64,000 nucleotides of DNA from a bacterium (lineage in GTDB: Bacteria; Patescibacteriota; Gracilibacteria; Peribacterales; Peribacteraceae), in NCBI GenBank assembly GCA_029558515.1, contig JAKQEM010000032.1:19641-83640 (forward strand), in the 5' to 3' direction. The notes beneath the pieces were generated by a model, which saw nothing but the letters and a program-made list of their open reading frames with translations, searched no databases and was not told the origin of the DNA. Positions 25,031 through 34,332 of this stretch are shown here, piece by piece. The position numbers were made by a program, and so were the translations under genes. Each line of letters opens with the position of its first letter. The first letter of the stretch is position 1.

Positions 25031-26566
25031 TTACCCCACTGGGAGAGTGGTGGCAAGTGATTCATTAGGATGTGTATGGGTCACATGCATCGCTGCATCC
25101 CGTTCGGCAGCACTATATGCAGCTTGTCCGGCAAGAGTAGGATATAGTTTTGTTATACATGCCATACATAATTCCTCTGGCTTCCGATCCAACATTTTTG
25201 GTACTGCGCTATGCGGAAGAAACTTCACAGAATCCACACCCAAATCTTTTGCAAGTGCATCCAATATTTCATCTGGTAACACACCATCATCCAATCCATC
25301 ACCGGAATGATATTTCCTCACAAGAAGCTCGCGTACAGTGGGAAAATCTATACCATAAAAACATGGTGCAATAATTGGAGGGCATGCAAGTCGTAAATGA
25401 ATCTCCGTTGCACCCGCTTCCTTAAGTTGCTCTGCAAGAACTTCCATGGTTAATCCACGAACAAGGCTATCTTCAAAAAGAATCATTGCTCTTCCTTTTA
25501 CGGCAGCCAACACATTCCTATCAATGGCATATTTCAATTTTGCCTTGATTCTTCGATCCTGTAGAGGAGCAGTAAATGTGCGTCCAACGGTACGGTCCCT
25601 GCTGATGATATCCAAACGAGGGATGTGACGTTGGGCTGCATAGCCATTTCCGCCGATCCTGGAAGATTCCGGCACAACCACCAAATAATCCGAATCAGGA
25701 CGATCCTTATCCAATGCACCAAGAATACGACCGCCTTCATAGCGCCCATCTGCAATGCTCGCCCCTTCAAAATCTGAACGATGACTATCAAAGTAAATAC
25801 CACGGAACATGCAGTGTTTCCTTTCCGGCTGCCATATTTTATGATTTGTAACATTGCCATTGGGAGAAATCACAACAGCTTCTCCAGGAGGTATATGCGT
25901 GAAACGACGAGGTAAACCAATATCCTTAAATGCAGAATTCTCCGATGCAATATAATGAATACCTTCGTGTTCAGTCCTGACAAGAGATTGATGAGCATAC
26001 TTATTGCGTGCGCAAACAACCGTACCATCTTGCATCATCATAATGACATTGCAGGACCCATCCAATACACCAAGTGATCCAATAACTTCGGCGAAATCCA
26101 CACGATTATGAACAAGCTGTACATTCAATGCACGCATCAATGTAAGTCCAACAATTTCCGTATCTCCATTTCTGGAAGGATGGTACCCTTCGTCCAATAA
26201 GAAACGACGCTGCTCAGCGTAATCCGGAATGTTACCATTGAAAACAAGTGCAAATTGTTGAAGGGCACCTTGCTGAAGACCATAAACGTACGGATGCAAA
26301 TACTCCTCATCAAGTTGTTTGTTGGTAGCATACCGAGTATGCGCAACGGCAGAAGAAGCCATGAAACCATCCAAACGACAACGCACTGCCATGGACATGT
26401 CATCAATTTTCCCAAATCCCCTTACAGATTCGATTTCCCCCCCGGATCGTGTTCCTGCAAACCCATACCCCAAACCACCACGATGTTCCACACCTTTGGT
26501 AAGTTTAACGAGTGTGGGAATGACATTCCCCCCGGTAGAATGGACCATTGCAGTTATACCGCACAT
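25031..26566 (-). CDS. purF: amidophosphoribosyltransferase
   Basis: The protein has 511 residues when started at ATG 26566, which places the nucleophile as MCGI; Met removal exposes Cys1 of the class II glutaminase domain. Other landmarks are VEHRGGLGYGFAG, HTRYAT, FNGNI, NGDTEIVG and the phosphoribosyltransferase part with IDRNVLAAVKGRAMILFEDSLVRGLTM. The C-terminus carries ELCMACITKLYPT. It catalyses the first step of purine synthesis from PRPP and glutamine. It has lower GC than neighbours such as guaB. The PRPP loop (FEDSLVRG) is close to canonical but not identical, so some caution is fair. Confidence 0.85.
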   Translation of the reverse strand: MCGITAMVHSTGGNVIPTLVKLTKGVEHRGGLGYGFAGTRSGGEIESVRGFGKIDDMSMAVRCRLDGFMASSAVAHTRYATNKQLDEEYLHPYVYGLQQGALQQFALVFNGNIPDYAEQRRFLLDEGYHPSRNGDTEIVGLTLMRALNVQLVHNRVDFAEVIGSLGVLDGSCNVIMMMQDGTVVCARNKYAHQSLVRTEHEGIHYIASENSAFKDIGLPRRFTHIPPGEAVVISPNGNVTNHKIWQPERKHCMFRGIYFDSHRSDFEGASIADGRYEGGRILGALDKDRPDSDYLVVVPESSRIGGNGYAAQRHIPRLDIISRDRTVGRTFTAPLQDRRIKAKLKYAIDRNVLAAVKGRAMILFEDSLVRGLTMEVLAEQLKEAGATEIHLRLACPPIIAPCFYGIDFPTVRELLVRKYHSGDGLDDGVLPDEILDALAKDLGVDSVKFLPHSAVPKMLDRKPEELCMACITKLYPTLAGQAAYSAAERDAAMHVTHTHPNESLATTLPVG

Positions 26567-26947
26567 AGGACGACAGACAATACTGTGTTCCGATGATATT
26601 GTCACCCGAAAAAAGCCACCGGTCTCCCCGAGCGTTCAAAACACAATCAAACGCGTTTTCCAGCCATTTTCTGCTGCAACAATTGCTTCAGATGCAACGG
26701 CAAGTTCGCAACGTCGCCGGCATAGCCAATACGCTCCGCGATGTACGCACCGACGGAGCGGCCGAGTGCGCGCTGCACATCATAGAGGGGCTTACCATAC
26801 TGTTTTTACTATTGTCCATGTTCAAAGGGCGATTATAGACGAATCTTTCATTCCAATAGCGAATGAATTCGCTGCTTTGCCGTCTGTTAACCGGCGATTT
26901 AAATCGCCGGTTAACGTGGCGAATATGAACAAATTTCAAAGAAAGAA
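26567..26947. other. intergenic region between hppA and purF with gene-end fragment
   Basis: On the minus strand a frame without an ATG (about 26647-26803) reads KQYGKPLYDVQRALGR..., ending LHLKQLLQQKMAGKRV. It looks like the C-terminal end of some protein whose 5' part is gone, because stops precede it. A 30-bp perfect palindrome lies further upstream. Confidence 0.35.
26886..26915. repeat. 30-bp perfect palindrome
   Basis: GTTAACCGGCGATTT is followed directly by its reverse complement with no spacer. It lies 32 bp past the hppA stop. No T-tract follows on the minus strand, so it is not a typical terminator. It may be a protein-binding site or a mobile-repeat remnant. Confidence 0.7.
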
Positions 26948-29059
26948 TCACCCGATCCACCCCGTCGCGCTGTAGAGCGCCACCGTGAGCACGGCCACGA
27001 TCGACATCAGTTTGACGAGGATATTGATGGACGGACCCGAGGTATCCTTGAAGGGATCGCCCACGGTATCGCCCACCACCGCCGCCTTGTGCGTCTCGCT
27101 CCCTTTGCCGCCAAACGCCCCGGCTTCGATGAACTTCTTGGCGTTGTCCCATGCGCCGCCGCTGTTTGCCATGGAGATGGCCAGCAGCACGCCGGACAGA
27201 AGTGATCCCGCCAGGAGGCCGCCCAGTGCTTCCGTTCCCAGGAGCAATCCGACAAGAACCGGCGATAGAACGGCCAGGATGCCGGGAAGAATCATCTCAC
27301 GAATGGCAGCGGCCGTGGCGATGCTGACGCACGTCGCGGGGTCACCCTCCGCCGTTCCCGCCATCAGACCTTTGATCTCACGGAATTGTCTGCGAACTTC
27401 CTCAATCATGGCAAATGCCGCGCGCCCCACCGCGTTCATGGTAAGAGCGGAGAAGACGAAAGGCAGCACGCCGCCCAGCAGCAGTCCGATGAGCGTGAGA
27501 GGGTTCATGAGGTTGATGGCGCTGAGGCCCGTGGCGGTGGAATAGGCCGAGAAGAGCGCGAGCGCGGTGAGAGCCGCCGACCCGATGGCAAAGCCCTTGC
27601 CGATGGCGGCGGTCGTATTGCCCGCGGCATCCAGTTCGTCGGTACGGGCGCGGACTTCCTTGGGCAGGTGCGCCATTTCCGCGATACCGCCGGCGTTATC
27701 CGCCACGGGGCCGTACGCATCGATGGCCAAGCTGATCCCGAGTGTGGAGAGCATCCCCACCGCACTGATCGCGATGCCGTAGAGACCGGCCTGCATGAAT
27801 GCGATGCCGATGGCGATGCACAGCACGATGACGGGCAGGGCCGTCGACAGATAGCCGAGTGCAAGCCCGCCGATGATGGCGGTGGCGGCACCCGTCTGCG
27901 CTGAAGCCGCGAGCTTCTTCACGGGACCGTAGTGCCCGGACGTGTAGTACTCGGTGAGGAGCCCCACGACGACGCCTGCGACCAATCCAGAGATCAGCGC
28001 GAGGAACACGCCCCACGCGAGCTCCGCCGGGAGCATGGCGCGCGTCAGATAATACGCCGCAACAATGACGAGGACGGAGGCGAGGAAGAGACCGTTCTTG
28101 AGCACCCCGTGCACGTTTGCTTCATTCTTGCCCGTGCGCACCACGAACGTGCCGATGACACTGGCGACGATGCCCACGGCAGAGATGAGCAGAGGGAAGA
28201 GCACGGCGGATTGCACGGCAATCGCGCCGCCCGCGACGGTGAGACCGATGAGCATGGAGGCGACAATGGACCCGACGTAACTTTCGAAGAGGTCGGCACC
28301 CATGCCGGCCACGTCACCGACGTTGTCACCGACGTTATCGGCAATGACGGCGGGATTGCGCGGGTCATCCTCCGGAATACCGGCCTCCACCTTGCCGACC
28401 AGATCCGCACCCACGTCCGCGGCCTTGGTGTAAATGCCGCCGCCCACGCGGGCAAAGAGCGCCACGGACGATGCGCCGAAGCTGAATCCTGCCAACGCTT
28501 GAATTGCTGCGACCAGCGGAATATCCAGCGCCGCGACGAGCAGCAGCAGCAACGCCGTCAAACCAAACAGTCCCAAACCCACGACGGAGAGCCCCATGGT
28601 CGCGCCGCTGAGGAACGCGATGCGCAAAGCTTTGCCCAGCCCCGTACGCGCGGCCTCCGTCGTACGAACGTTGGCGGCGGTCGCGGTACGCATACCGATG
28701 AATCCTGCGGCAATGGAGCACAGTGCACCGAGGAAGAAGCTGCCCGCCGTGAGCGGCAATCGCGACGCCCCGCTGCCGGGACCCCCCAGTCCGAGATCGA
28801 TGAAGAGGTAGAGAATGACGATCACCGCGACTGAGAAGATACCGATGACACCGTACTCCTTGCGCAAAAAGGCCATGGCGCCGGTGCGAATCTTGGCGGC
28901 GAGTGCGATCATCTCCGGCATTCCCGGCGGCTGCTTATTGATGATCATGGAAAAAATGCCAGCGGCGATCAGCGCAAGCACACCGGAAGCGGCGACCCAA
29001 CCGAGGGCAGCCAAAGAGAGAGTGAGAGCATCCATGAGAACAAGAAAAGGAAGAAACAA
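26948..29059 (-). CDS. hppA: membrane-bound proton/sodium-pumping pyrophosphatase
   Basis: The protein has 703 residues with about 16 membrane helices. Pyrophosphate-site motifs are present: GGIYTKAADVGADLVGKVEAGIPEDDPRNPAVIADNVGDNVGDVAGMGADLFESY, AYGPVADNAGGIAEM, and the C-terminal GGAWDNAKKFIE and AAVVGDTVGDPFKDTSGPS. GNTTAAIGKG has Ala where K+-independent enzymes have Lys, which predicts the K+-dependent class. The pumped ion cannot be read with confidence. It couples pyrophosphate from biosynthesis (for example nucleotide synthesis nearby) to membrane energisation. Confidence 0.95.
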   Translation of the reverse strand: MFLPFLVLMDALTLSLAALGWVAASGVLALIAAGIFSMIINKQPPGMPEMIALAAKIRTGAMAFLRKEYGVIGIFSVAVIVILYLFIDLGLGGPGSGASRLPLTAGSFFLGALCSIAAGFIGMRTATAANVRTTEAARTGLGKALRIAFLSGATMGLSVVGLGLFGLTALLLLLVAALDIPLVAAIQALAGFSFGASSVALFARVGGGIYTKAADVGADLVGKVEAGIPEDDPRNPAVIADNVGDNVGDVAGMGADLFESYVGSIVASMLIGLTVAGGAIAVQSAVLFPLLISAVGIVASVIGTFVVRTGKNEANVHGVLKNGLFLASVLVIVAAYYLTRAMLPAELAWGVFLALISGLVAGVVVGLLTEYYTSGHYGPVKKLAASAQTGAATAIIGGLALGYLSTALPVIVLCIAIGIAFMQAGLYGIAISAVGMLSTLGISLAIDAYGPVADNAGGIAEMAHLPKEVRARTDELDAAGNTTAAIGKGFAIGSAALTALALFSAYSTATGLSAINLMNPLTLIGLLLGGVLPFVFSALTMNAVGRAAFAMIEEVRRQFREIKGLMAGTAEGDPATCVSIATAAAIREMILPGILAVLSPVLVGLLLGTEALGGLLAGSLLSGVLLAISMANSGGAWDNAKKFIEAGAFGGKGSETHKAAVVGDTVGDPFKDTSGPSINILVKLMSIVAVLTVALYSATGWIG

Positions 29060-29065
29060 ATAAAA

Positions 29066-29416
29066 TCAAGCTTTCGGCTTTGATGCGGATGGAAGTACGG
29101 ACTTCTTCACTGTTTTTTTCGCCTTCTTCACGCCTTTCTTCATCATATCTTTCAAATCTTTCTGCAGCTTCTTCGCATTCGTATTCACGTACGTCTTGGC
29201 CTTCTGCATGTTGTCCTGCACCGCATCGCTCTTCACGAATTCCTGAATTTCCTTCCCGACCTGCCGACCGTCTTTCTGTAAATGCTTGGCAAGAATCTTG
29301 CCGGCGGCTTCGGCGTCCTTCGCTTTGGTGAGTTCTTCACGGAGTTTTGTGTTGCTGAAAACATAACCGGCCATCGCGCCGCCCAGTGTTCCGAGAAGGA
29401 GAGAGAGTTTTCGCAT
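29066..29416 (-). CDS. YtxH-like small protein with basic tail
   Basis: The protein has 116 residues from ATG at 29416 (MRKLSLLLGTLGGAMAGYVFS...). A short N-terminal membrane helix of the YtxH type (LLLGTLGGAMAGYVF) is followed by an amphipathic helical region and a Lys-rich tail (MMKKGVKKAKKTVKKS). It starts the hppA operon, with 6 bp between its stop and the hppA start. Function is unknown. Confidence 0.7.
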   Translation of the reverse strand: MRKLSLLLGTLGGAMAGYVFSNTKLREELTKAKDAEAAGKILAKHLQKDGRQVGKEIQEFVKSDAVQDNMQKAKTYVNTNAKKLQKDLKDMMKKGVKKAKKTVKKSVLPSASKPKA

Positions 29417-29523
29417 AGCATCATGGGGGGAAAGATAGTCGCCATTGTACGCATGCGAAGGGTGAAATGCGAGGAGAATGATTCGCTCTACATCGTGCAT
29501 CGCATCACTCCTCCACCCCCCGT

Positions 29524-29592
29524 CCCCTCCTTTACAGAGGAGGGGTGACAGATATCAATATAGTTCCCCCCTTCCTCCACTGGAGGAAGGGG
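29524..29592. repeat. two GC-rich hairpins
   Basis: CCCCTCCT pairs with AGGAGGGG at 29524-29545 (6-nt loop). CCCCTTCCTCCA pairs with TGGAGGAAGGGG at 29568-29592 (1-nt centre). They fill the gap between the ytxH-like gene start and the uvrC stop and may act as terminators or be mobile palindromes. Confidence 0.6.
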
Positions 29593-29612
29593 AAGGGGGA
29601 TGGAGGAAAAAA

Positions 29613-32075
29613 TCAAAGCATCTCCCGCACTCCCCGCATCTGCTCCTCCGAGAGGATCTTCCGCAATACCGCATCCGGTGCTCTCTTCACCGCATCGACG
29701 GACCCGAATTCCTGCAACAGTTTCTGCCGTGTCAGAGGCCCGATGGACGGAATGCGATCGAGCGCGGAGGCTGTGAGCGTCTTCGACGCGCGTTTGGTCC
29801 GGTGGCGATTGGCGAAACGATGCGCTTCATCCCGCAATCGCATCAGAAGAAATTTCGCCTGACTGTCTTTGGAAAAGAGAATCGGTACAGGTCGTCTTGG
29901 CACGAACACTTCCTCCTCCCGCTTGGCCAGTCCGATCACAGGAATTGTAAGATCAAACTTCTTCAAGACATCGACCACCGTGGAGAGCTGCCCCTTGCCG
30001 CCGTCGATGACGAGGAGATCGGGAGCAGTCGAAAGAGAGACATCGGGTTTATGCTGTGCCGTATCGTACACCAATACCGGTCGCTCGACGCCGTCGGGAT
30101 GATCCTTGCGGTAGCGTTCCCAACGCTCCTGGAACACGGCGGGGGGTTTGAGCACATGTCGGAAACCCATCGTTTCGTAATAACGCTCGATTCCCTCGGG
30201 GATCGCGTGGACGTACACTTTTCCCTTCTTCACGGATTGCAGCAACTTGCGAATGAGCACACTCGCCAAATGATTGCCCCGATACGGTTCATCGACCCAG
30301 ACAGAAGCGAGTTCCAACAACTTTCCCGCATGCTCCCGGAGCCGGACAAATCCGGCGATCTCTTCCTCATGCCGCGCCACGAGAAATGTCTTGTAGTCCA
30401 GATCGGACCCGCTGAGATCGTCCTCCCGCTCAATGATCGTCCGGATCGTCTCCGCCTCGGATTTCCTCGCTTTTCCAAACACAATGCCTCCCTCCTGCCA
30501 CTGCTTCTCCTCAAACGCCAGACCGCCGACCAGGTGCCGCAGACGCCGCGTCAGCACTTCTTGGAGCGCACGATAGTCATCGATAGCCCCGCGCTGCATG
30601 GAGCGAATGGTGAAGGAACGATACTGATCGCTCTGCGCTTTGCCATGGAGAAAAACTGACATGCTGCCGACCGTCTCCGTCCCGCCCAAGTGCGAGATGT
30701 CGTAGCCTTCGATGCGCCGAGGCGGCGCGGGAAGATCCAATGTGCGGGCAAGTTCACTGAGCGCCTCCGTGAGATTCCGTTCCTCCGCCTCCCAACCGGC
30801 TTCGTACTGCTTGGCCTTCTCCTGCGCGTTCTTCTCCGCCAGCTGCAGCAGCTGCGACTTATTCCCGCGTTCGGGAATGCGCACCGAGACGTTGCGCCCG
30901 TGACGCTGACTGAGGAATTGCTCCACCGTCGTGCGACCGGGAAAATCCTCCGCCACCAGAATGATCTCCGGCAGGTCCGCGACATCACGGTACAATTGCG
31001 GCAGAAATTGCTCCAACACCTCGGCAGGAGATTCCGCACGACCGGAGAGTGCAAAACTCTCCTCATCGATCAACTTCCCCTCGCGCTTGCGCATCAACAC
31101 GACTTGAACTTTTCCGCTCAGAAGAGCCATTCCTATCACATCCACATTCTCCCCCGACGTATCCGACACAATTTGTTTCCCCTTGAGTTCCTCCACCGAC
31201 CGCAGCATGTCCCGCAGATCCTTCGCACGCTCGAAGCGCTTCGCGGCGGCCGCCTCCATCATCTGCGCCTTCGCCCGGGCGATAACCGGATCGTAGTTCC
31301 CGCGGAAAAACCCCATCACCGCATCGATGCGGGTGCGATACTCCTCCCGTGAGACGGCACCCGCGCACAGCCCGCAACACCGTCCGATTTGGTAGTCCAA
31401 ACACGGCTGCAATTTCTCCGTTTGATGCGCGGCCGCGCCGTCACCTTCCCGACGATTCAGCGCATCCAGAGATTGCTTGCATGCGAGAAACGGGAAGATG
31501 AGGTGCAGCATGTCGATGGACTGCCGCGTGTGATACGCGCTCACATACGGGCCGAAGTACTTCGCGTTCGCATTCCTCATCTGGCGCACCACCGCGACGC
31601 GCGGAAAGGGATCCTCCGTCGTCACCTCCACGTACACGTAATTCTTGTCATCCTTCATCAGCACGTTGTACTTGGGACGCATTTCTTTGATGAGATTGGT
31701 TTCCAGCACCAGCGCCTCCAACTCGGAATTGACCACCGTCACATCGAAATCCGCGATCTGCCGCAGCATCGATTGCTTCCACGGACCCTGTCCTTTCGCC
31801 GCGTCCTTCGCAACGTAACTGCGCAAGCGATTCCGCAGATTCTTCGCCTTGCCTATGTAGAGCACCGTTCCCGCCTGATCTTTCCACCGGTACACACCCG
31901 GACCCGCGGAAGCACGCGCCACCCGCTTCCGCAGGGAAGGAAGGTGGGGATTGTCCGAACCGATCTTGGCGGAGGCTGCGTTGCTAGTCACAAGGACAGA
32001 ATACCGCGTTTCCCTCCCCGACTCACCCCGGTCCGCTCTCTTCTCCATCGAAACACTCTGAGATGCAACCGTCAC
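29613..32075 (-). CDS. uvrC: UvrC excinuclease with inserted GNAT acetyltransferase domain
   Basis: The protein has 820 residues; UvrC is usually ~600. GIY-YIG nuclease: GPGVYRWKDQAGTVLYIGKAKNLRNRL. Cys cluster: PCLDYQIGRCCGLC. UVR helix pair: AKRFERAKDLRDMLRSVEELKG. RNase H-like half: EGYDISHLGGTETVGSMSVF, IDGGKGQLS, RDEAHRFANRHR. HhH: LDRIPSIGPLTRQKLLQEFGS. Between residues ~526 and 661 the RNase H-like domain is interrupted by a GNAT fold: ASVWVDEPYRGNHLASVLIRKLL and EGIERYYETMGFRHV. Catalytic nuclease residues flank the insert intact. UvrC makes both incisions in nucleotide excision repair. The ATG overlaps the upstream gene's stop. Confidence 0.92.
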   Translation of the reverse strand: MTVASQSVSMEKRADRGESGRETRYSVLVTSNAASAKIGSDNPHLPSLRKRVARASAGPGVYRWKDQAGTVLYIGKAKNLRNRLRSYVAKDAAKGQGPWKQSMLRQIADFDVTVVNSELEALVLETNLIKEMRPKYNVLMKDDKNYVYVEVTTEDPFPRVAVVRQMRNANAKYFGPYVSAYHTRQSIDMLHLIFPFLACKQSLDALNRREGDGAAAHQTEKLQPCLDYQIGRCCGLCAGAVSREEYRTRIDAVMGFFRGNYDPVIARAKAQMMEAAAAKRFERAKDLRDMLRSVEELKGKQIVSDTSGENVDVIGMALLSGKVQVVLMRKREGKLIDEESFALSGRAESPAEVLEQFLPQLYRDVADLPEIILVAEDFPGRTTVEQFLSQRHGRNVSVRIPERGNKSQLLQLAEKNAQEKAKQYEAGWEAEERNLTEALSELARTLDLPAPPRRIEGYDISHLGGTETVGSMSVFLHGKAQSDQYRSFTIRSMQRGAIDDYRALQEVLTRRLRHLVGGLAFEEKQWQEGGIVFGKARKSEAETIRTIIEREDDLSGSDLDYKTFLVARHEEEIAGFVRLREHAGKLLELASVWVDEPYRGNHLASVLIRKLLQSVKKGKVYVHAIPEGIERYYETMGFRHVLKPPAVFQERWERYRKDHPDGVERPVLVYDTAQHKPDVSLSTAPDLLVIDGGKGQLSTVVDVLKKFDLTIPVIGLAKREEEVFVPRRPVPILFSKDSQAKFLLMRLRDEAHRFANRHRTKRASKTLTASALDRIPSIGPLTRQKLLQEFGSVDAVKRAPDAVLRKILSEEQMRGVREML

Positions 32076-32956
32076 TGCACGTCGCCCGTTCCGTCTCTTC
32101 CATCAATTGTACCGCGCGTTGCACCGGCACCGGCCTGCTTCACGGGAGAAATCCCCAGTGCCATGGCAATGAGACGCTGTTCCACCACCGCAGGCAGATC
32201 TCCGTAAAGATCACGATACTCTGCACTATCCAAATCATGCAACGCATGCAACTTGGCAGGCATATCGATGGAACGTATGCCCGGAGGAAGATCAAAGCGA
32301 ACCAAGCTGACTTTGTTTACAACACACTGGATAGGCACTCGCCTTTCCCTCTCCAATGCCGGAACATCATAGCATAGCAATTTACCAGTAGTATCAAGCG
32401 ACAGAAACCGTGCCTGCATCCATCCAAGGTCCTCGAATAAATATTGCTGAACGTTTGAGTCGGTGAAATCGCATAATGGTCGTTCCTGTTGATCCACTGG
32501 TTGTGCGGAAAATTGCTGCAATACCTCCTCCCGCGTCGGCAGGGGACCACATTCGAGCATTGCAAGCGTTGTATCCAACTCTTCTCTTCCACCCGGCGTC
32601 AATAAATCACGTGTATTTGCGGAATTCTTCTGAATCAAATTACGAATTTGGAGAGAAGCAAGTCCTTGAACGGTATCAATAATAGGCGCGCCGTCAGTCG
32701 GCCTCTCTCGCGATAGATCCCCGGCCGCAGAACGGATCAGAAACTGAGCGTACTTCTGATTCTTCGCCAGCAAAAAAGGATATAAATAAATAACGTTCAC
32801 ATCATCATGCTGAAAATACGACACAATCGCATGTACCCAATACTTCCGCCCCGCCACCACATAGGGTGCATAGACTATATCTCCCTTCCGACAAATGGGA
32901 GAGACCTGCCGTTCCGCATCCGGTTCGGTACCCAAAGGCTTTGGTGCATTTGACAT
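32072..32956 (-). CDS. hypothetical protein, tandem paralogue A
   Basis: The protein has 294 residues. It shares colinear blocks with the next gene upstream: GDIVYAPY, KYWVHAI, AAGDLSRERPTDG, TRDLLT, LECGPLPTR, RFDLPPGIRSID, LYGDLPAVVEQRLIA. No catalytic motif or known family was recognised. No signal peptide or membrane helix is visible. Its stop overlaps the uvrC start (4 bp), so translation may be coupled to the repair gene. Confidence 0.7.
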   Translation of the reverse strand: MSNAPKPLGTEPDAERQVSPICRKGDIVYAPYVVAGRKYWVHAIVSYFQHDDVNVIYLYPFLLAKNQKYAQFLIRSAAGDLSRERPTDGAPIIDTVQGLASLQIRNLIQKNSANTRDLLTPGGREELDTTLAMLECGPLPTREEVLQQFSAQPVDQQERPLCDFTDSNVQQYLFEDLGWMQARFLSLDTTGKLLCYDVPALERERRVPIQCVVNKVSLVRFDLPPGIRSIDMPAKLHALHDLDSAEYRDLYGDLPAVVEQRLIAMALGISPVKQAGAGATRGTIDGRDGTGDVQ

Positions 32957-32983
32957 AGGACGGCCACCCTACCCCTATTTCTT

Positions 32984-33871
32984 TTAGTATGTCAACTCCC
33001 CCCTGCCACCCGCTCCGCCTCTTCCATCGATTGTGCCGCACGTTGCACCGGCATCTGCCTGCCCAACGGGAAGAATCCCCAGTAGAGTGGCGATGAGACT
33101 CCGTTCCACCACTTGAGGCAGATCTCCGGAAAGATCAGCATATCGCTTCAAGGTCAAATCACGAAATGCACCCCATTGAGCGGACGTATCGATGGAACGT
33201 GTACCCGGAGGAAGATCAAAGCGAATGCCTGTTATGCTTCCTGACGCGTATCTTGTGGGTACGCTCCTTGTCCGCTCCATTGCCGGAACATAATATTGCA
33301 GACTTGCACTATTTCGTTCGTAGGGCTGAGCCCAGGCACGCAACCATGCGCCTTCATAGTAGAGATAATAGATTTTCTCCGGGTCGATAAAATCGTCTAA
33401 TGGTCGGTTTTCATGATACACTCGTGGTGCAGAAAATTGCCGCAATACCTCCGCCCGCGTCGGCAGCGGACCACATTCGAGCATTTTATGCAATTCAGCC
33501 AACTTTTGTCTTCCATCCGACGTCAATAAATCACGTGTATTGGCGGCATTCTTCTCAATCAAAAGACGAATTTGAAGAGAGGCAAATCCATCAAAGGTAT
33601 CAATGACAGGCTTGCCGTCAGTCGGCCTCTCCCGCGAAAGATCCCCGGCCGCAGCAGAAATCAGCAGCGGAGTGTGTTGCTGCGAGTGCGACAGAAAAGA
33701 AGGGTAGAGAGTAACTTTACCATCTCTGCAAACATGCGACGCAGTCGCATGAACCCAATACTTCTGCTCCGCCACCTCGTAGGGTGCATAGACCATATCT
33801 CCTTCTTGAATGGGAGGGACCTGCCGTTCCGCATTTGGTTCGATACACAAAGGATTTGGTGCATTTGACAT
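32984..33871 (-). CDS. hypothetical protein, tandem paralogue B
   Basis: The protein has 295 residues and is clearly a duplicate of 32072-32956: the N-termini (MSNAPNPL versus MSNAPKPL), the central AAGDLSRERPTDG and C-terminal LPQVVERSLIA regions align without large gaps. DNA just upstream of each start is also similar (cataggac...caccctacccc), so the duplicated unit included the 5' flank. Function is unknown. Confidence 0.7.
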   Translation of the reverse strand: MSNAPNPLCIEPNAERQVPPIQEGDMVYAPYEVAEQKYWVHATASHVCRDGKVTLYPSFLSHSQQHTPLLISAAAGDLSRERPTDGKPVIDTFDGFASLQIRLLIEKNAANTRDLLTSDGRQKLAELHKMLECGPLPTRAEVLRQFSAPRVYHENRPLDDFIDPEKIYYLYYEGAWLRAWAQPYERNSASLQYYVPAMERTRSVPTRYASGSITGIRFDLPPGTRSIDTSAQWGAFRDLTLKRYADLSGDLPQVVERSLIATLLGILPVGQADAGATCGTIDGRGGAGGRGELTY

Positions 33872-34332
33872 AGGACAGTCACCCTACCCCCGTTTCTCAC
33901 GATGTCAACTCCCCCTGTCACCCTGTCACCCACTCCCCATAGGAAGAGTGTGTCTTGCCGAAAGATCCACCCCCGTTTTGCGTCTCAGCAATCATCTTCC
34001 CCCCACTGCTGATGTCATACGGCGCACTCCTCTTCACCATCGTCCTCTCCCTGAGCACTCCCGTTGTTCCATCCGCCGAGGCAAGGAAACCCGTCATCTG
34101 CCGGATACAGCAAACCGGCTGCCACTGGGATCATCCGCCGTATCTGAGCAAGCGTGTGAGCATCCTGCGCTGCAGGAAGGTCCGGGTCTGCCGATAGGAA
34201 AACATGCCACCAAAGCGTGTCATCTGCTACCATGGTACCGATTTCCAGTGACGAATCCCTAATCCCCAATCCCCAATCCCCAATCCCCTCGTCTCCGCCA
34301 TCGTCCTCAATACCCGTGAAGCCGCGCGCACG
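33872..34332. other. intergenic region with CCCCAAT heptamer repeat
   Basis: No convincing gene. At about 34256-34288 tandem CCCCAAT units run into the beginning of the glycosyltransferase reading frame. A short ORF at 34204-34251 (MPPKRVICYHG...) is in the same frame as the glycosyltransferase but ends at TGA. Confidence 0.4.

Noticed and set aside
33955..34197. 80-residue frame before the glycosyltransferase
   Set aside because: A hydrophobic stretch is present but no start context or similarity; not separated from chance.
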